Assembly: GCA_029256185.1 (NCBI GenBank)
Contig: JAQSYI010000047.1
Location: 1-64,000, forward strand
DNA: 64,000 bases
Direction of reading: 5' to 3'
Source of the DNA: Paenibacillaceae bacterium
GTDB lineage: Bacteria; Bacillota; Bacilli; Paenibacillales; NBRC-103111
This document shows positions 23,761-33,120 of the stretch, piece by piece. Each line of letters begins with the position of its first letter. The first letter of the stretch is position 1. A program made the position numbers and the translations under genes. The notes beneath the pieces were generated by a model. It was not told the origin of the DNA. It did not search any database and was given only the letters and a program-made list of their open reading frames with translations.

Positions 23761-24762
23761 ATGAAAACTTTGATTACCATTGCCAATTCCGACTTGCGCC
23801 GGATGTTTTTCCGCCCCGAGGTCATCGCCGAGCTGGAAGCATTCTCGCAGATTGACTGGGTAGAAGAGGATCAGCCGTTTAAGAGCCACCAACTGGCAGA
23901 AATAATCGGCGGCTACGATGCCTGCATTACCTCCTGGGGCTCCCCCAAGCTGGACGCCGACGTGCTTAAGTGGGCAGAGCGCTTGAAGTTTATCGGACAT
24001 GCGGCAGGTACGGTCATTCCTATTGTGAATGACGATGTTTTTGATACCAGCATTACCGTAACCAACGCCAACAAGGTGCTGGCTCAATCCACGGCAGAGT
24101 CGGCGGTGGCGCTGATGATGGCCGGCGCGTGGAGAGTCTGCCAGTATGCTGAGGGAGTCCGCGGCGGCGTCTGGTCGGTCAATGCCAAGGAAACCGTACT
24201 GGGCTTAACGGGCCGGACAATCGGCCTGTTGGGATTCGGAGAGATTTCGCGGCAGGTGATCAAGCTGCTTGCCGGTTTCCATCCCCGCATACTGGTCTAT
24301 TCCCGTTATTGCAAGGAGTCGGAAGCCGCAGAATTGGGCGTGGAGCTGGTCCAATTGGATGAACTGCTTGCACAAAGCGATATTGTTTCACTTCATAACA
24401 CGTGGACACCGGAGACGGAAGGAATGATCGGTGCGAGGGAGCTGGGGCTGATCCGGGATGGAGCGCTGTTGGTCAATACAGCCCGGGGAGCCATCATCAA
24501 CGAGGAGGCGCTGATCAACGAGTTGCGGTCGGGCAGAATCAGCGCAGCGCTGGATGTCTACAATCAAGAGCCGCTGCCGGTCTCTCACCCTCTGCTTGCG
24601 CTGCCCAATGCTATATGCCTGCCTCATATCGGCGGTTATCATGGCGGCTTCAAGGAGAATATGGGCCGGTTCGTGATCCGTGATTTGAAGCGGTTCTTGG
24701 AAGGGGATGTGCCGGAAGGGCGTATTTCCAGGGAAATGTATAAGCGGCTGACTCCCCGGTAA
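23761..24762 (+). CDS. D-isomer-specific 2-hydroxyacid dehydrogenase
   Basis: A 333-residue NAD-dependent dehydrogenase of the phosphoglycerate/glycerate dehydrogenase group. It has the Rossmann motif GLLGFGEISRQVI, the substrate-binding LVNTARG with catalytic arginine, then a glutamate in YNQEPL and the catalytic histidine in LPHIGGYHG. A perfect AGGAGG lies 7 bases before the ATG. The substrate is unknown, perhaps a sugar-acid product; its neighbour suggests plant-polymer metabolism. Confidence 0.92.
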   Translation: MKTLITIANSDLRRMFFRPEVIAELEAFSQIDWVEEDQPFKSHQLAEIIGGYDACITSWGSPKLDADVLKWAERLKFIGHAAGTVIPIVNDDVFDTSITVTNANKVLAQSTAESAVALMMAGAWRVCQYAEGVRGGVWSVNAKETVLGLTGRTIGLLGFGEISRQVIKLLAGFHPRILVYSRYCKESEAAELGVELVQLDELLAQSDIVSLHNTWTPETEGMIGARELGLIRDGALLVNTARGAIINEEALINELRSGRISAALDVYNQEPLPVSHPLLALPNAICLPHIGGYHGGFKENMGRFVIRDLKRFLEGDVPEGRISREMYKRLTPR

Positions 24763-24801
24763 GCTTATCCAGCAGGCCGATTTGACTGTCCGCCCGAGGA
24801 C

Positions 24802-24839
24802 AACAGGCTGCATCTTGCTCTTGCAAGATGCAGCCTGTT
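24802..24839. terminator. Bidirectional terminator
   Basis: A perfect 17-bp stem, arms AACAGGCTGCATCTTGC and its complement around TCTT, separates convergent genes and ends with T-rich sequence on both strands. Confidence 0.88.
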
Positions 24840-24858
24840 ATTGCAGGCGAGCCTGCTC

Positions 24859-25362
24859 TCAGATCCGCCGCTTGCCAATCATGGTGAACAGGCCCAGGGC
24901 GATCAGAACCACCGCTACCGTCGTCTGGCCGAACATGGTGAAGCTGACAATGGTCCCCAGTGTGAAGATAGCGAAGAAAATGGCTGATGCGCTCCCCAGG
25001 ATGAATACAGGAACCAGAATCCACTTGTTCCTGCCGCCGAACCAATAAAATTCCAGCAATCCGAAGGCAACTGCCATCAGAAAACCGGGCCACGTATATT
25101 CCCACACATCAAACAACATAGAGATTTGACAGATAAGCCCCGCCACAAGCAGAATTCCGCCGGGAATCAGGAGTCCCGCTCCCTTCCTCTGAGTTGCGTA
25201 GAAGTACAGCCAATGAAGCAGAATGCCCATAGGAATAACGAACAGACTAGGCCAGAAATAGGCAAATACATATCCTGCCTCTATGGCATTTCCCCGACCG
25301 GCAAACATAAATACTCCGGCAATAATCAACAACAGTCCCAAACCCGCTCTTTTATCCACCAT
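24859..25362 (-). CDS. Small multi-spanning membrane protein
   Basis: The 167-residue product has about five hydrophobic segments (GLGLLLIIAGVFMFAG, FWPSLFVIPMGILLHWLYF, LIPGGILLVAGLICQI, FLMAVAFGLLEFYWFGG, then two at the end). The pattern resembles DUF5668/LiaF-like transmembrane domains of Firmicutes, which attach to stress-response systems, but no partner is adjacent. GGAGG lies 3 bases before the ATG or 6 before the following GTG. Function unknown. Confidence 0.75.
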   Translation of the reverse strand: MVDKRAGLGLLLIIAGVFMFAGRGNAIEAGYVFAYFWPSLFVIPMGILLHWLYFYATQRKGAGLLIPGGILLVAGLICQISMLFDVWEYTWPGFLMAVAFGLLEFYWFGGRNKWILVPVFILGSASAIFFAIFTLGTIVSFTMFGQTTVAVVLIALGLFTMIGKRRI

Positions 25363-25536
25363 ATACCTCCATTGCTTGCTCGATAATCAACTCTTGCCTC
25401 TTATTCTAAGAAAGTTTGCTTATACCGGCAAGATCCCCGGGAATGATTCCGCTATCCGTCTTGGGACGGATCTGTTGATTTGCCTTTAATGAAATAGTCC
25501 GGCGAATAGCTTCCCTTCAGTTGATTGAAGCAGCTC

Positions 25537-26415
25537 TTAAGGCAGCAGCGCAAGGAATGCCTTGGCGGCTGCGGACAGGGGCACTCCCCGGAGCGTGGCA
25601 ATGCCGATGTGGCGCACTGGCATGGCGGGAATGAGGGGGATTTCCACCAGCTGCCCCGCGGCCAGTTCATCAGTCACAAAATCGCGGATGACGAAGGCCA
25701 ACCCGAAGCCGCGAATGGCGAACTGCACCAGCAAGTCAATGCTGCCCAGCTCGAACTCAGGCTCAATCCTGACTCCATGTGAGGAAGCATATTTGTCGAT
25801 AAAGCTGCGGGTGCTTCCGCCTGGCTCCAGCAGGAGCAGCGGGTAGCTGTTGATGTCGGCAAGACAGAGTCCACCCTCTGCCAGCTTGGAGAAATCCCTT
25901 CCGCCTGCCAGACAATCCTGAACCGGACTGCTTATGCGGAAGTCGATCTGCTTGTCCGAGGCGGGCAGACTGACGATGCCGAAATCAATTTTCCCTTCCT
26001 TCAGCAGCGCCAGTGTCTCCGGCGTGGTCCGGTTGGTGACGCGGATCTTGACCTCCGGATGACTGCCGTGGAATTGCTCCAGAAAAGGCAGCAGGTAATG
26101 CTTGCATAACGTGTCGCTGCCGCCGATGTTGATCTCGCCGCTGTTCAGGCTGTGCATATCCGCGATGGCCCTCTCCCCCGACTCCATCAGTTGAAAGGCC
26201 TGCTCCACATAACGGAGCAGCACCTCCCCCTCGGCAGTGAGGGTGACTCCTCTGGGCGTGCGGAAGAACAGCTGTCCTCCGAATCTTCCTTCCAGCTGCT
26301 TGATGGTATGACTGACTGCCGGTTGGGTAATATACAGCCGCTCGGCCGCCTTGGACAAGCTGCCGGTCTTGGCTGTCTGGTAGAAAACGCGGTACCACTC
26401 CAGATTGAATTCCAT
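25537..26415 (-). CDS. LysR-family transcriptional regulator
   Basis: A 292-residue LysR regulator: N-terminal winged helix (about 2-60, SLSKAAERLYITQPAVSHTIKQLE) and a periplasmic-binding-like effector domain. The ATG at 26415 is placed 7 bases after GAGGT; an ATG at 26421 is only 2 bases away. It is divergent from the PurA paralogue with a shared palindrome, the classic arrangement for a LysR protein controlling its neighbour. The effector is unknown. Confidence 0.92.
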   Translation of the reverse strand: MEFNLEWYRVFYQTAKTGSLSKAAERLYITQPAVSHTIKQLEGRFGGQLFFRTPRGVTLTAEGEVLLRYVEQAFQLMESGERAIADMHSLNSGEINIGGSDTLCKHYLLPFLEQFHGSHPEVKIRVTNRTTPETLALLKEGKIDFGIVSLPASDKQIDFRISSPVQDCLAGGRDFSKLAEGGLCLADINSYPLLLLEPGGSTRSFIDKYASSHGVRIEPEFELGSIDLLVQFAIRGFGLAFVIRDFVTDELAAGQLVEIPLIPAMPVRHIGIATLRGVPLSAAAKAFLALLP

Positions 26416-26438
26416 ATTCATTACCTCAACTAATATCC

Positions 26439-26462
26439 AGTATGATTAATATTAATTATACT
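26439..26462. promoter_or_regulatory. 24-bp palindrome between LysR and PurA paralogue
   Basis: AGTATGATTAAT followed by ATTAATTATACT is symmetric except at one base pair, and it fits the LysR T-N11-A rule. It sits 23 bases upstream of the LysR start and about 60 upstream of the purA-like TTG. Two TATAAT boxes for the plus strand follow at 26463-26468 and 26480-26485 but lack good -35 boxes, as expected for an activated promoter. Confidence 0.7.
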
Positions 26463-26523
26463 TATAATATCAATCCCATTATAATGGAATCCGCAGGCAA
26501 AAACAATTCAGGAGGCGATTGGT

Positions 26524-27828
26524 TTGACCGTAACCGCGATCGTGGGAGCGAATTGGGGAGACGAAGGCAAGGGAAAGATAATTGATGTCCTGGCGGCGGC
26601 ATCCGCTTATGTGGTCAGGTTTCAGGGGGGAAGCAATGCCGGGCACACGATCATCAACGATTACGGCAAATTCTCCTTGCATCTGCTGCCGTCAGGCGTA
26701 TTCTGCTCCGGCGTCACCAATGTAATCGGACCGGGCACGGCCCTTGATGTGGAGGTGCTGAAGGGAGAACTGGAGGAGCTGGTCAGCCGGGGCGTTCCTG
26801 TGCCCAGACTGCGCATATCGGAGCGGGTCCAGATCATGCTGCCGGTACAGCGGCTGTTCGATGAATTGGAGGAGGAACGGCTGGGGGCGAATGGCTTCGG
26901 CTCGACCAAACGGGGGATTGCGCCGTTCTATGCCGACAAATACATGAAGCTGGGCATCCAGGCCGCCGATCTGTTCGATCAGCCCCGGCTGCTGGAGCGG
27001 CTGCAGCATCTGCTTGCCGCCAAGAATGTGCTGCTTGAGCATCTGTACGGGCAACCGCCTATCCGGCCGGAGACCTGGCTCGACCAGCTGCGGGAGCAGG
27101 CTGAATGGCTGGCACCCTATCTCTGCGATACAACCGAGCTGCTGCATACGGCCTGGCGCAACGGAGAGGAAATTCTCCTGGAAGGGCAGCTGGGAGCCTT
27201 GCGCGACCCGGATCATGGCATCTATCCCTTCTCCACTTCTTCTTCCACGCTTGCCGGTTTTGCGGCGGTGGGTGCGGGTCTTCCCCCTTATGCCATCACC
27301 AAGGTCACCGCCGTCATCAAGGCTTATTCCAGCTGTGTGGGCGCAGGGCCGTTTGTCACTGAGCTTCATGGTGAAGAGGGGAATGAGCTGAGGAGGCGTG
27401 GCGGCGATGCAGGCGAATACGGGGCCACCACAGGCCGCCCGAGACGAATGGGCTGGTTCGATGCGGTGGCTACCCGTTACGGCTGCAAGGTGCAGGGAGC
27501 GACAGAGGCAGCGTTGACCAATCTGGATGTGCTGGGCTATCTGGATGAGATTCCTGTCTGCATCGGATACGAGTTGGCTGGCGGCAAGGTCACAGACCAG
27601 TTCCCGGCTACCGGCCAGTTGGAATCCGCCAAGCCGGTATGGCAGCGGCTGCCGGGCTGGAAATGCGATATATCCCAGGTCAGGCGGTTTGCCGATCTGC
27701 CCGAAGCCGCCAGGGAGTATATCCGGTTTGTAGAGGCCAGCGCCGGAGTCAGGGTAGCCACCATATCCGTAGGCCCCAGACGGGAACAGATCATTATGGC
27801 TCAGGACGCTGGCGGGGGGCTCATCTGA
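26524..27828 (+). CDS. Adenylosuccinate synthetase paralogue (PurA-like)
   Basis: Canonical PurA joins IMP and aspartate using GTP. The 434-residue product keeps the P-loop-like GDEGKGK with D13 and H41 (GHTI), both catalytic in PurA, as well as TTGRPRR and GWFDA. It differs elsewhere: GIGPAY is GIAPFY, the QG(A)Q segment is LEGQLGALRDPDHG, and KAYSTRVG is KAYSSCVG (arginine replaced by cysteine). It starts with TTG after AGGAGG at 8 bases. It stands alone, with no other purine genes and a divergent LysR. It is probably a specialised amidoligase; the substrate is unknown. Confidence 0.87.
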   Translation: MTVTAIVGANWGDEGKGKIIDVLAAASAYVVRFQGGSNAGHTIINDYGKFSLHLLPSGVFCSGVTNVIGPGTALDVEVLKGELEELVSRGVPVPRLRISERVQIMLPVQRLFDELEEERLGANGFGSTKRGIAPFYADKYMKLGIQAADLFDQPRLLERLQHLLAAKNVLLEHLYGQPPIRPETWLDQLREQAEWLAPYLCDTTELLHTAWRNGEEILLEGQLGALRDPDHGIYPFSTSSSTLAGFAAVGAGLPPYAITKVTAVIKAYSSCVGAGPFVTELHGEEGNELRRRGGDAGEYGATTGRPRRMGWFDAVATRYGCKVQGATEAALTNLDVLGYLDEIPVCIGYELAGGKVTDQFPATGQLESAKPVWQRLPGWKCDISQVRRFADLPEAAREYIRFVEASAGVRVATISVGPRREQIIMAQDAGGGLI

Positions 27829-27855
27829 TCCGTGGAATCTATATCCAATGCTTGC

Positions 27856-30468
27856 TCACATTCGGGTTAGAATCCATTTTTGCACATCTGTGCCAGCCGG
27901 TTCGGCCCATTCCAGGCGCGCTCCGTCCGCACTGCTCCCGCCCACTGGCTGCAGCACCTTTCTGTTAGCCGCATAAATCAGGAGGTAGGTTTCATCCGCT
28001 TGCTTTTCCAGAATCCATTGTTGGTTCGTGTCATGAAAGGCAAAGGTCTGTTGAATGGACAGGAAAGATGAATTGGGTGATAATGCCAAACCACTATTTT
28101 TATTAGTAATCCGCGTCCCGTTGATATACCAGCCAAACCGCCAGCGCTGCTCCGGATTCCCTGTATAGGTCGTTTGAATAACGCTGGCGGAAGTGTTCAG
28201 ACTGGCGTTGGCAACGGAGATTACTTTTCCGGTAGCCAGATTTTGCAGCACATAATCCGTATCCTGTTCAATGGTTGGCGCAACATGATTCCGGGTGTCC
28301 TTCTGTATATACCATCTTTGATAGTCCTCCCCGGTATACGTTCCAGTCACCGCAACAACGCCTTCCAGCAAGCTCCCGTCTTTGGGCTGCAATACCTGCG
28401 AGGTCAGATTATTACGGATAATATAGTCGCCCTCCACCTGCTTCTCCAATGTCCACAGCTGCCGGGGCGGATCGTACCAGAAGGGGGCCTGGGTGACACG
28501 CGCCCCCGCCACCGCGTGAATAAGCATGCGGCTGTACCCATTGATGATCCGGAAGCCGGAGCCGCTGTCATATAAACTGAAGCTCCACTTCTGACTGGCC
28601 AAACCGGCATCATTCTGTAAATTGGCAATTGCCCCTTCCACTTTACGCGAATTTGAGATCTGCAGCACCTTGCCAGATGCTTTGTTGATAATCTGGTAGG
28701 AATGCTGCGCATGATCGATTATTTCCGTGCGCGGGCCCGCATACTCAAACAACCATCTTTGACGTGGAGCCACCGAATCGTCTTCCAGCAATACGTATTC
28801 ATCCTGAGGATCACCGGAAGCTGACAGCACCAGATTAGTCCCCGGGGCCTTCAGCGCATAACCCTGTCCTCCCGCAGGCACCAGCTCCCATTGTGACGCA
28901 ACGCTGTAGGTATTGTAGGTGACAGATAATACGCTGCCGTCGAGCTGGGAACGTATTTCATAGTGGTTGGGCCCAAGCTTCATGAGTACCCACCTTTGCT
29001 GATCCGTCAACCGCTTCGCTTCATGAGTGTACCGGTACGTCGTGTCCGTTACAGTCAGCAGCGTGGAAGTCTCCGCATTGGTGAGGGTGTATGGGATATG
29101 CTCAATCAATGATGCATTAGTGCCGCTGGTTAACACTGTTACCGAGTGGGCCGGCAATACCATCCCTGCCGAAGCCAGGCCGGTCCCGTCCACTCCGGAC
29201 TCATGGGAGGAGCCGTTCTCGTCAATCCTGTACATCTCCCAGCCGGCTGGCGCTGAACCTGCCTGCTGCAGCTGAACCCTTTGTTCATCATCCGTACGAT
29301 TGACAAGCAACACCGATTTCCGCTGATTCTGCTTCGCAGCAAACCCGTCCACCTTGGATTTATTGGAAAACAGGGGCTTTATCCGTTCACCATGGAAAAA
29401 CCGGTTTAGCCAGTGGTGCAAATCAGCAGTATCATACAGCTCGTTGCGGTCATTCATCAGCCCCATAGAGGAGCCTTCCGCATGCCAGAAATTAACCCCC
29501 GTGCCATCGCCGCCAATCACATTGGATACCAACAAGGCACTGTACACGGCCTCCTTGTTGGTGTGCAGTCTCGGATCAGTGTCCCAGGTCATATTGTATT
29601 CATCCACAAATATGGGCAGATCCGCCTGGGGACCGATCGCCAAGAGGCTGGACCTGAGATGGCTGACCAGCGCCCCCTGGTTTTGGGCGTGATTATAGGC
29701 CGCACTGTCAGTGGACGGCCTGGATTGACCGCTGCTATAAGCATGCATGGAAACAAAATCAATGTAGGGCAAAGCTTGCTCAACCACACTGCTGAGATAG
29801 GGAACGTTGGCGTCGCTTGTTGCCGGTCCCCCGACAATAATCGTCGGATCAATTGCTTTCATCGCCATATAGCTTTCTTTGACCAGATTCGCCATAGCCG
29901 AAACGCTTAGTCCCGGTGTTGCAAATCCGCTTTCTCTTTCATTGGGAATTTCCCAATATTGGATCCCCAGCCCGTGATCCACATTGACGATCTTCACCAG
30001 TTGGGCGGCAAACTGGGCGAAAGCTTCCGCATCCTGATAATCGTTTTTGCCATTGGGCCCGTATGGAATATTGATCATAACCGGGTACCCCTCTTCAACA
30101 AGAGGCGTCAGAGCGGCAACAATCTTCGCCTCGTTCCAGGTCAGATCGCCATTCAACCAGCCGCCGGTACTAATCATGCTGGTGCTGTGAATACGAACAA
30201 GCCCTTGATTCCCATTCAAATAACGGATTTGGGTCATATAGTTGGCATCGCCCGTGGAGGATTCATGCAAAAATTTGTTGGCATTCTGCCCGTAAGCCAG
30301 AGGAGAAATAGAACTCCCCGTTTCCTCCCAATTGACGGATACCTGGGAAACCTCCAGCTCTGCTGCCGAGGCCCGGTAGGCTGCACCTTCGCCCAGCCAC
30401 ATGCTGCCCATCAGCAGACACAGGATTAATCCGATTATCCGGCTTTTTCGTTGATTCCGAATCCCCAT
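27856..30468 (-). CDS. Secreted clan GH-A glycoside hydrolase with ricin-type lectin repeats
   Basis: Signal peptide (cleavage about YRASA|AEL), then a TIM-barrel-type glycosidase: acid/base in WEIPNE (E177) and probable nucleophile in FVDEYN (E290), the spacing of clan GH-A enzymes such as GH39 or GH5/GH30 relatives. From about residue 460 to the end four or five repeats with QxW signatures (QQRWV, SQKWSF, QLWTLEK, EQRWRF, QQWILEK) form ricin-B-like carbohydrate-binding modules. 870 residues. The start at 30468 follows GGAGG at 7 bases. It is the last gene of the uptake locus upstream, and likely digests the polysaccharide whose products are imported. Confidence 0.88.
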   Translation of the reverse strand: MGIRNQRKSRIIGLILCLLMGSMWLGEGAAYRASAAELEVSQVSVNWEETGSSISPLAYGQNANKFLHESSTGDANYMTQIRYLNGNQGLVRIHSTSMISTGGWLNGDLTWNEAKIVAALTPLVEEGYPVMINIPYGPNGKNDYQDAEAFAQFAAQLVKIVNVDHGLGIQYWEIPNERESGFATPGLSVSAMANLVKESYMAMKAIDPTIIVGGPATSDANVPYLSSVVEQALPYIDFVSMHAYSSGQSRPSTDSAAYNHAQNQGALVSHLRSSLLAIGPQADLPIFVDEYNMTWDTDPRLHTNKEAVYSALLVSNVIGGDGTGVNFWHAEGSSMGLMNDRNELYDTADLHHWLNRFFHGERIKPLFSNKSKVDGFAAKQNQRKSVLLVNRTDDEQRVQLQQAGSAPAGWEMYRIDENGSSHESGVDGTGLASAGMVLPAHSVTVLTSGTNASLIEHIPYTLTNAETSTLLTVTDTTYRYTHEAKRLTDQQRWVLMKLGPNHYEIRSQLDGSVLSVTYNTYSVASQWELVPAGGQGYALKAPGTNLVLSASGDPQDEYVLLEDDSVAPRQRWLFEYAGPRTEIIDHAQHSYQIINKASGKVLQISNSRKVEGAIANLQNDAGLASQKWSFSLYDSGSGFRIINGYSRMLIHAVAGARVTQAPFWYDPPRQLWTLEKQVEGDYIIRNNLTSQVLQPKDGSLLEGVVAVTGTYTGEDYQRWYIQKDTRNHVAPTIEQDTDYVLQNLATGKVISVANASLNTSASVIQTTYTGNPEQRWRFGWYINGTRITNKNSGLALSPNSSFLSIQQTFAFHDTNQQWILEKQADETYLLIYAANRKVLQPVGGSSADGARLEWAEPAGTDVQKWILTRM

Positions 30469-30520
30469 CATACTTCCTCCATTCATCGTTAAATTTTATA
30501 CGGATAAACGCCTGCAATGA

Positions 30521-30540
30521 TGGGGGCGGTTCAGCCCCCA
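30521..30540 (-). other. Intercistronic hairpin after binding-protein gene
   Basis: TGGGGGC-N6-GCCCCCA lies between the binding-protein and hydrolase genes. With no T run it is more likely a stabiliser of the binding-protein mRNA end than a full terminator (inference from similar sugar operons). Confidence 0.55.
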
Positions 30541-30548
30541 TACAGTTG

Positions 30549-32099
30549 CTACCTCGCAATATTTGCCAGAATGCTGTTGGCCTCCTCCGTCAGGACCTGG
30601 CCGCCCGCCTTCTTCCAGCGCTCTACAAACTCCCCAAAGCCCGCATCCAGATTGACTTCACCGGTAATGAACTTGATGAAATATTCCCGTTCCAAGTTCG
30701 CCAGATCCGGGAAGCGTGTGCGGGAGGGAAGATTGAACTTCACCTGATCCGCCTGCATCGGAATGTCCTTGGTTACAGCAGCCCGCCATTCCAGATCTTC
30801 GGGCGGATTGCGCAGCGGCTCGAAGGCAAGGGACTTGCTGGATAGCAGACCGTAAAAAGCGCCAATGCCCAGATTTTGGAGCTTGCTCTTGAATTCCGGC
30901 TTGGTTACAGGGATGCCTTCCACCATATCATAATGAACCCCCTCTTCCCCGGAGGAAACATATTTGATCACTTCTTCATCCGAATACATGGCATTAATCA
31001 TTTCATACAGCTTTTTCTTCTTGCCCGGCGTCTTCTCCACATCAATGCCCATACCGAGATAATTGCCGGTCAGTCCCCATGCTCTGGAATGGCCCACATG
31101 CCCCGGAGCGGCCGGCTGCTTGCCGGTAACAAGGGGGAAATAGCTGCTGTTGGTTTGCTTCTGATACTCCCTCGCCGAAGGCTTGATATATGGCCAGGAA
31201 TATTGGGTCATGCCTACACGGCCATTCTCAAACTCCTGCTTCTTGCCGTCGGCTGTAATAAATTCGGGATCAAGCACGCCATCCTTGAACCATTTGTTCA
31301 ACAGACGGAATGCCGCTCTGGCATCCTCCGTGGTGATGCCATATTCCACCCTGCCGTCCCCGGTTTTGCGCCAATAGTCCGGCTGCACGTCGAAAGCGCC
31401 GAATATGCCGGGGAAGCTCTCTCCAACGCTATAGGCGGCTTTGCCTGTTAATCCGTACGTATCCTTTTTGCCGTTGCCGTCGGGATCATCGTTGCGGAAT
31501 TTGTACAGCACATCCTCCAACTGCTCCAGAGTCACCGGGGGAGAATCATATCCGATTTTCTTCAGCCAATTTTCGTTGTACGTATTCAGCAGCGGATAGG
31601 CGCCATCCAGGTTGGTGATGGGAATTCCATAATTTTTGCCATTGATCATCCCGTCGACCCAAGCTCCCGGCTCCTTGTCGTCAACTAGCTTGCCCAGATC
31701 AGGGATTTGCGCCTTGATTTCCTCCACAGGCAATTCAGCCAGCAGGTTCTGGGACGCATAGGCATTGACATCCGAGACGCCCCAAAGCAGCCACAGATCA
31801 GGCAGCTCCCCGGAAGCCAAGCGGACATTGAGCTGATCCTTCCAGTTGGCCCGGTCGATCCGGATGTTCTTGATCTTGACGTTGAACTTGTTCTCCAGGT
31901 ATTTTTGGACAATGGTTCCATCCTCCTGGGGAAAATTGAAGCTAAGCCAGGAAATCTCGATTGGCGCCTCCTGTTTGCCTGCATTCCCCGGTGCTTGGCT
32001 GGCTTCCGACGCTTTGAGGTCTTCCCCGCTGCCTCCCGAACAGGCAGTGGCAACAGACAGAGCCAGTACAGGCATAAGCCACTTCTTGGTTAATCTCAC
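30549..32099 (-). CDS. Sugar ABC transporter substrate-binding lipoprotein (YtcQ/LipO-type)
   Basis: A 516-residue extracellular binding protein. Its lipobox LSVATAC places the lipid-modified cysteine at residue 20, followed by a Ser/Gly/Ala/Gln-rich linker and a typical large bacterial SBP fold of the LplA/YtcQ group common in Paenibacillus. Substrate specificity cannot be read directly; neighbouring hydrolase and AraC sensor imply an oligosaccharide. It lies downstream of its two permeases on the minus strand, with hairpins before and after, consistent with it being the most abundant protein of the operon. Confidence 0.92.
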   Translation of the reverse strand: MRLTKKWLMPVLALSVATACSGGSGEDLKASEASQAPGNAGKQEAPIEISWLSFNFPQEDGTIVQKYLENKFNVKIKNIRIDRANWKDQLNVRLASGELPDLWLLWGVSDVNAYASQNLLAELPVEEIKAQIPDLGKLVDDKEPGAWVDGMINGKNYGIPITNLDGAYPLLNTYNENWLKKIGYDSPPVTLEQLEDVLYKFRNDDPDGNGKKDTYGLTGKAAYSVGESFPGIFGAFDVQPDYWRKTGDGRVEYGITTEDARAAFRLLNKWFKDGVLDPEFITADGKKQEFENGRVGMTQYSWPYIKPSAREYQKQTNSSYFPLVTGKQPAAPGHVGHSRAWGLTGNYLGMGIDVEKTPGKKKKLYEMINAMYSDEEVIKYVSSGEEGVHYDMVEGIPVTKPEFKSKLQNLGIGAFYGLLSSKSLAFEPLRNPPEDLEWRAAVTKDIPMQADQVKFNLPSRTRFPDLANLEREYFIKFITGEVNLDAGFGEFVERWKKAGGQVLTEEANSILANIAR

Positions 32100-32160
32100 T
32101 TTTTTGCAGCCTCCCTTTTATGATTATATTTCTGTTTATTTGAAGGCTTCTGCCGTCCTT

Positions 32161-32215
32161 GTGCAGGCGTAATCGCTTCCAAGAGGATTGCCCTGCACCT
32201 TAGGCGGCCTCCGCC
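32161..32215 (-). other. Two intercistronic hairpins before binding-protein gene
   Basis: GTGCAGG (32161-32167) pairs with CCTGCAC (32192-32198), and GGCGG-AGG-CCGCC follows at 32203-32215. They lie in the 127-base gap between the permease and binding-protein genes and may mark an RNA-processing point. Confidence 0.4.
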
Positions 32216-32226
32216 CAAATAACACC

Positions 32227-33120
32227 TCAGCCCTTCAACGAGCCGATCATAATGCCTTTGACAAAATGCTTCTGAACGAAGGGAAATATCACCAGAATAG
32301 GCAGTGTGCCGATCATCAGCACAGCCGACTTGATGGTTTCAGGAGTTACCTGGGATACGTCTGAATTGGCCTGCTCCATCAGGAAGCGAATATCCCCGTC
32401 CATATTCTCAACAATCATTCGGCGCAAATAAATCTGCAGCACAACCTTGCTCTGATCCTGAATATACAGAAGGGCACTGAACCATTCGTTCCAGTGGTGA
32501 ACCGCGAGCCACAAGGATATCGTGGCCAGAATCGGCTTGGAGAGGGGCACAATGAGCCAGAACAGCAGCCGCAGATCATGAGCTCCGTCCATTCTCATGG
32601 ATTCCTCCAGCTCCACAGGAATGCTCATGAAGAAGTTCCGCATGATCAGCATATAGAAGGTGTTGAACAAGCCGGGGATAATCAGCGCCCAGCGCAGATC
32701 ATACAGGCCCACTTGCTTGATCAGCAGAAAGGTGGGAATCAGCCCGCCGCTGAAGAACATGGTCACGACTACCATCATGGTGAGGAAGCCCCGGTGGGGT
32801 AGATACTTCTTGGACAGGGCATAGGCAGCCATGGTCATCACAACAACGGACAGGAGGGTTCCAACCACTGTTCTGTAGATGGTATTGCCAAAGCCGATCC
32901 AGATTCCGTCAAGATGGACGGCTTGCTTGTATGCGCTTAACGTAAATTCCTTGGGATACACATGAATGCCTGGCCTAACGGCTTCCGCCGGTGAGCTTAA
33001 CGATACGGACAGAACGTGAATGAAAGGGTACAAGGTCAGGATGCACAAACCTAGCACCACGATAATGGCAATAAACTGAAAGGCAACTTCTCCCCGTGAC
33101 ATCAGACTGAAGCGTTTCAT
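32227..33120 (-). CDS. Carbohydrate ABC transporter permease (LplC/YtcP-type)
   Basis: 297 residues with about six membrane segments and the ABC permease EAA loop (ELEESMRMDGAHDLRLLFWLIVPLSKP, about residues 172-198). It belongs to the carbohydrate uptake type with a paired permease. It overlaps the upstream permease gene by 4 bases, so the two are translationally coupled. No ATPase is encoded here, as usual in such Paenibacillus loci, which share a common ATPase (MsmX-like) elsewhere. Confidence 0.93.
   Translation of the reverse strand: MKRFSLMSRGEVAFQFIAIIVVLGLCILTLYPFIHVLSVSLSSPAEAVRPGIHVYPKEFTLSAYKQAVHLDGIWIGFGNTIYRTVVGTLLSVVVMTMAAYALSKKYLPHRGFLTMMVVVTMFFSGGLIPTFLLIKQVGLYDLRWALIIPGLFNTFYMLIMRNFFMSIPVELEESMRMDGAHDLRLLFWLIVPLSKPILATISLWLAVHHWNEWFSALLYIQDQSKVVLQIYLRRMIVENMDGDIRFLMEQANSDVSQVTPETIKSAVLMIGTLPILVIFPFVQKHFVKGIMIGSLKG

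Noticed and set aside
26524..27828. PurZ (phage 2-aminoadenine synthesis)
   Set aside because: The catalytic D13 is present, whereas PurZ proteins lack it as I recall; no phage genes or deoxynucleotide enzymes are adjacent.
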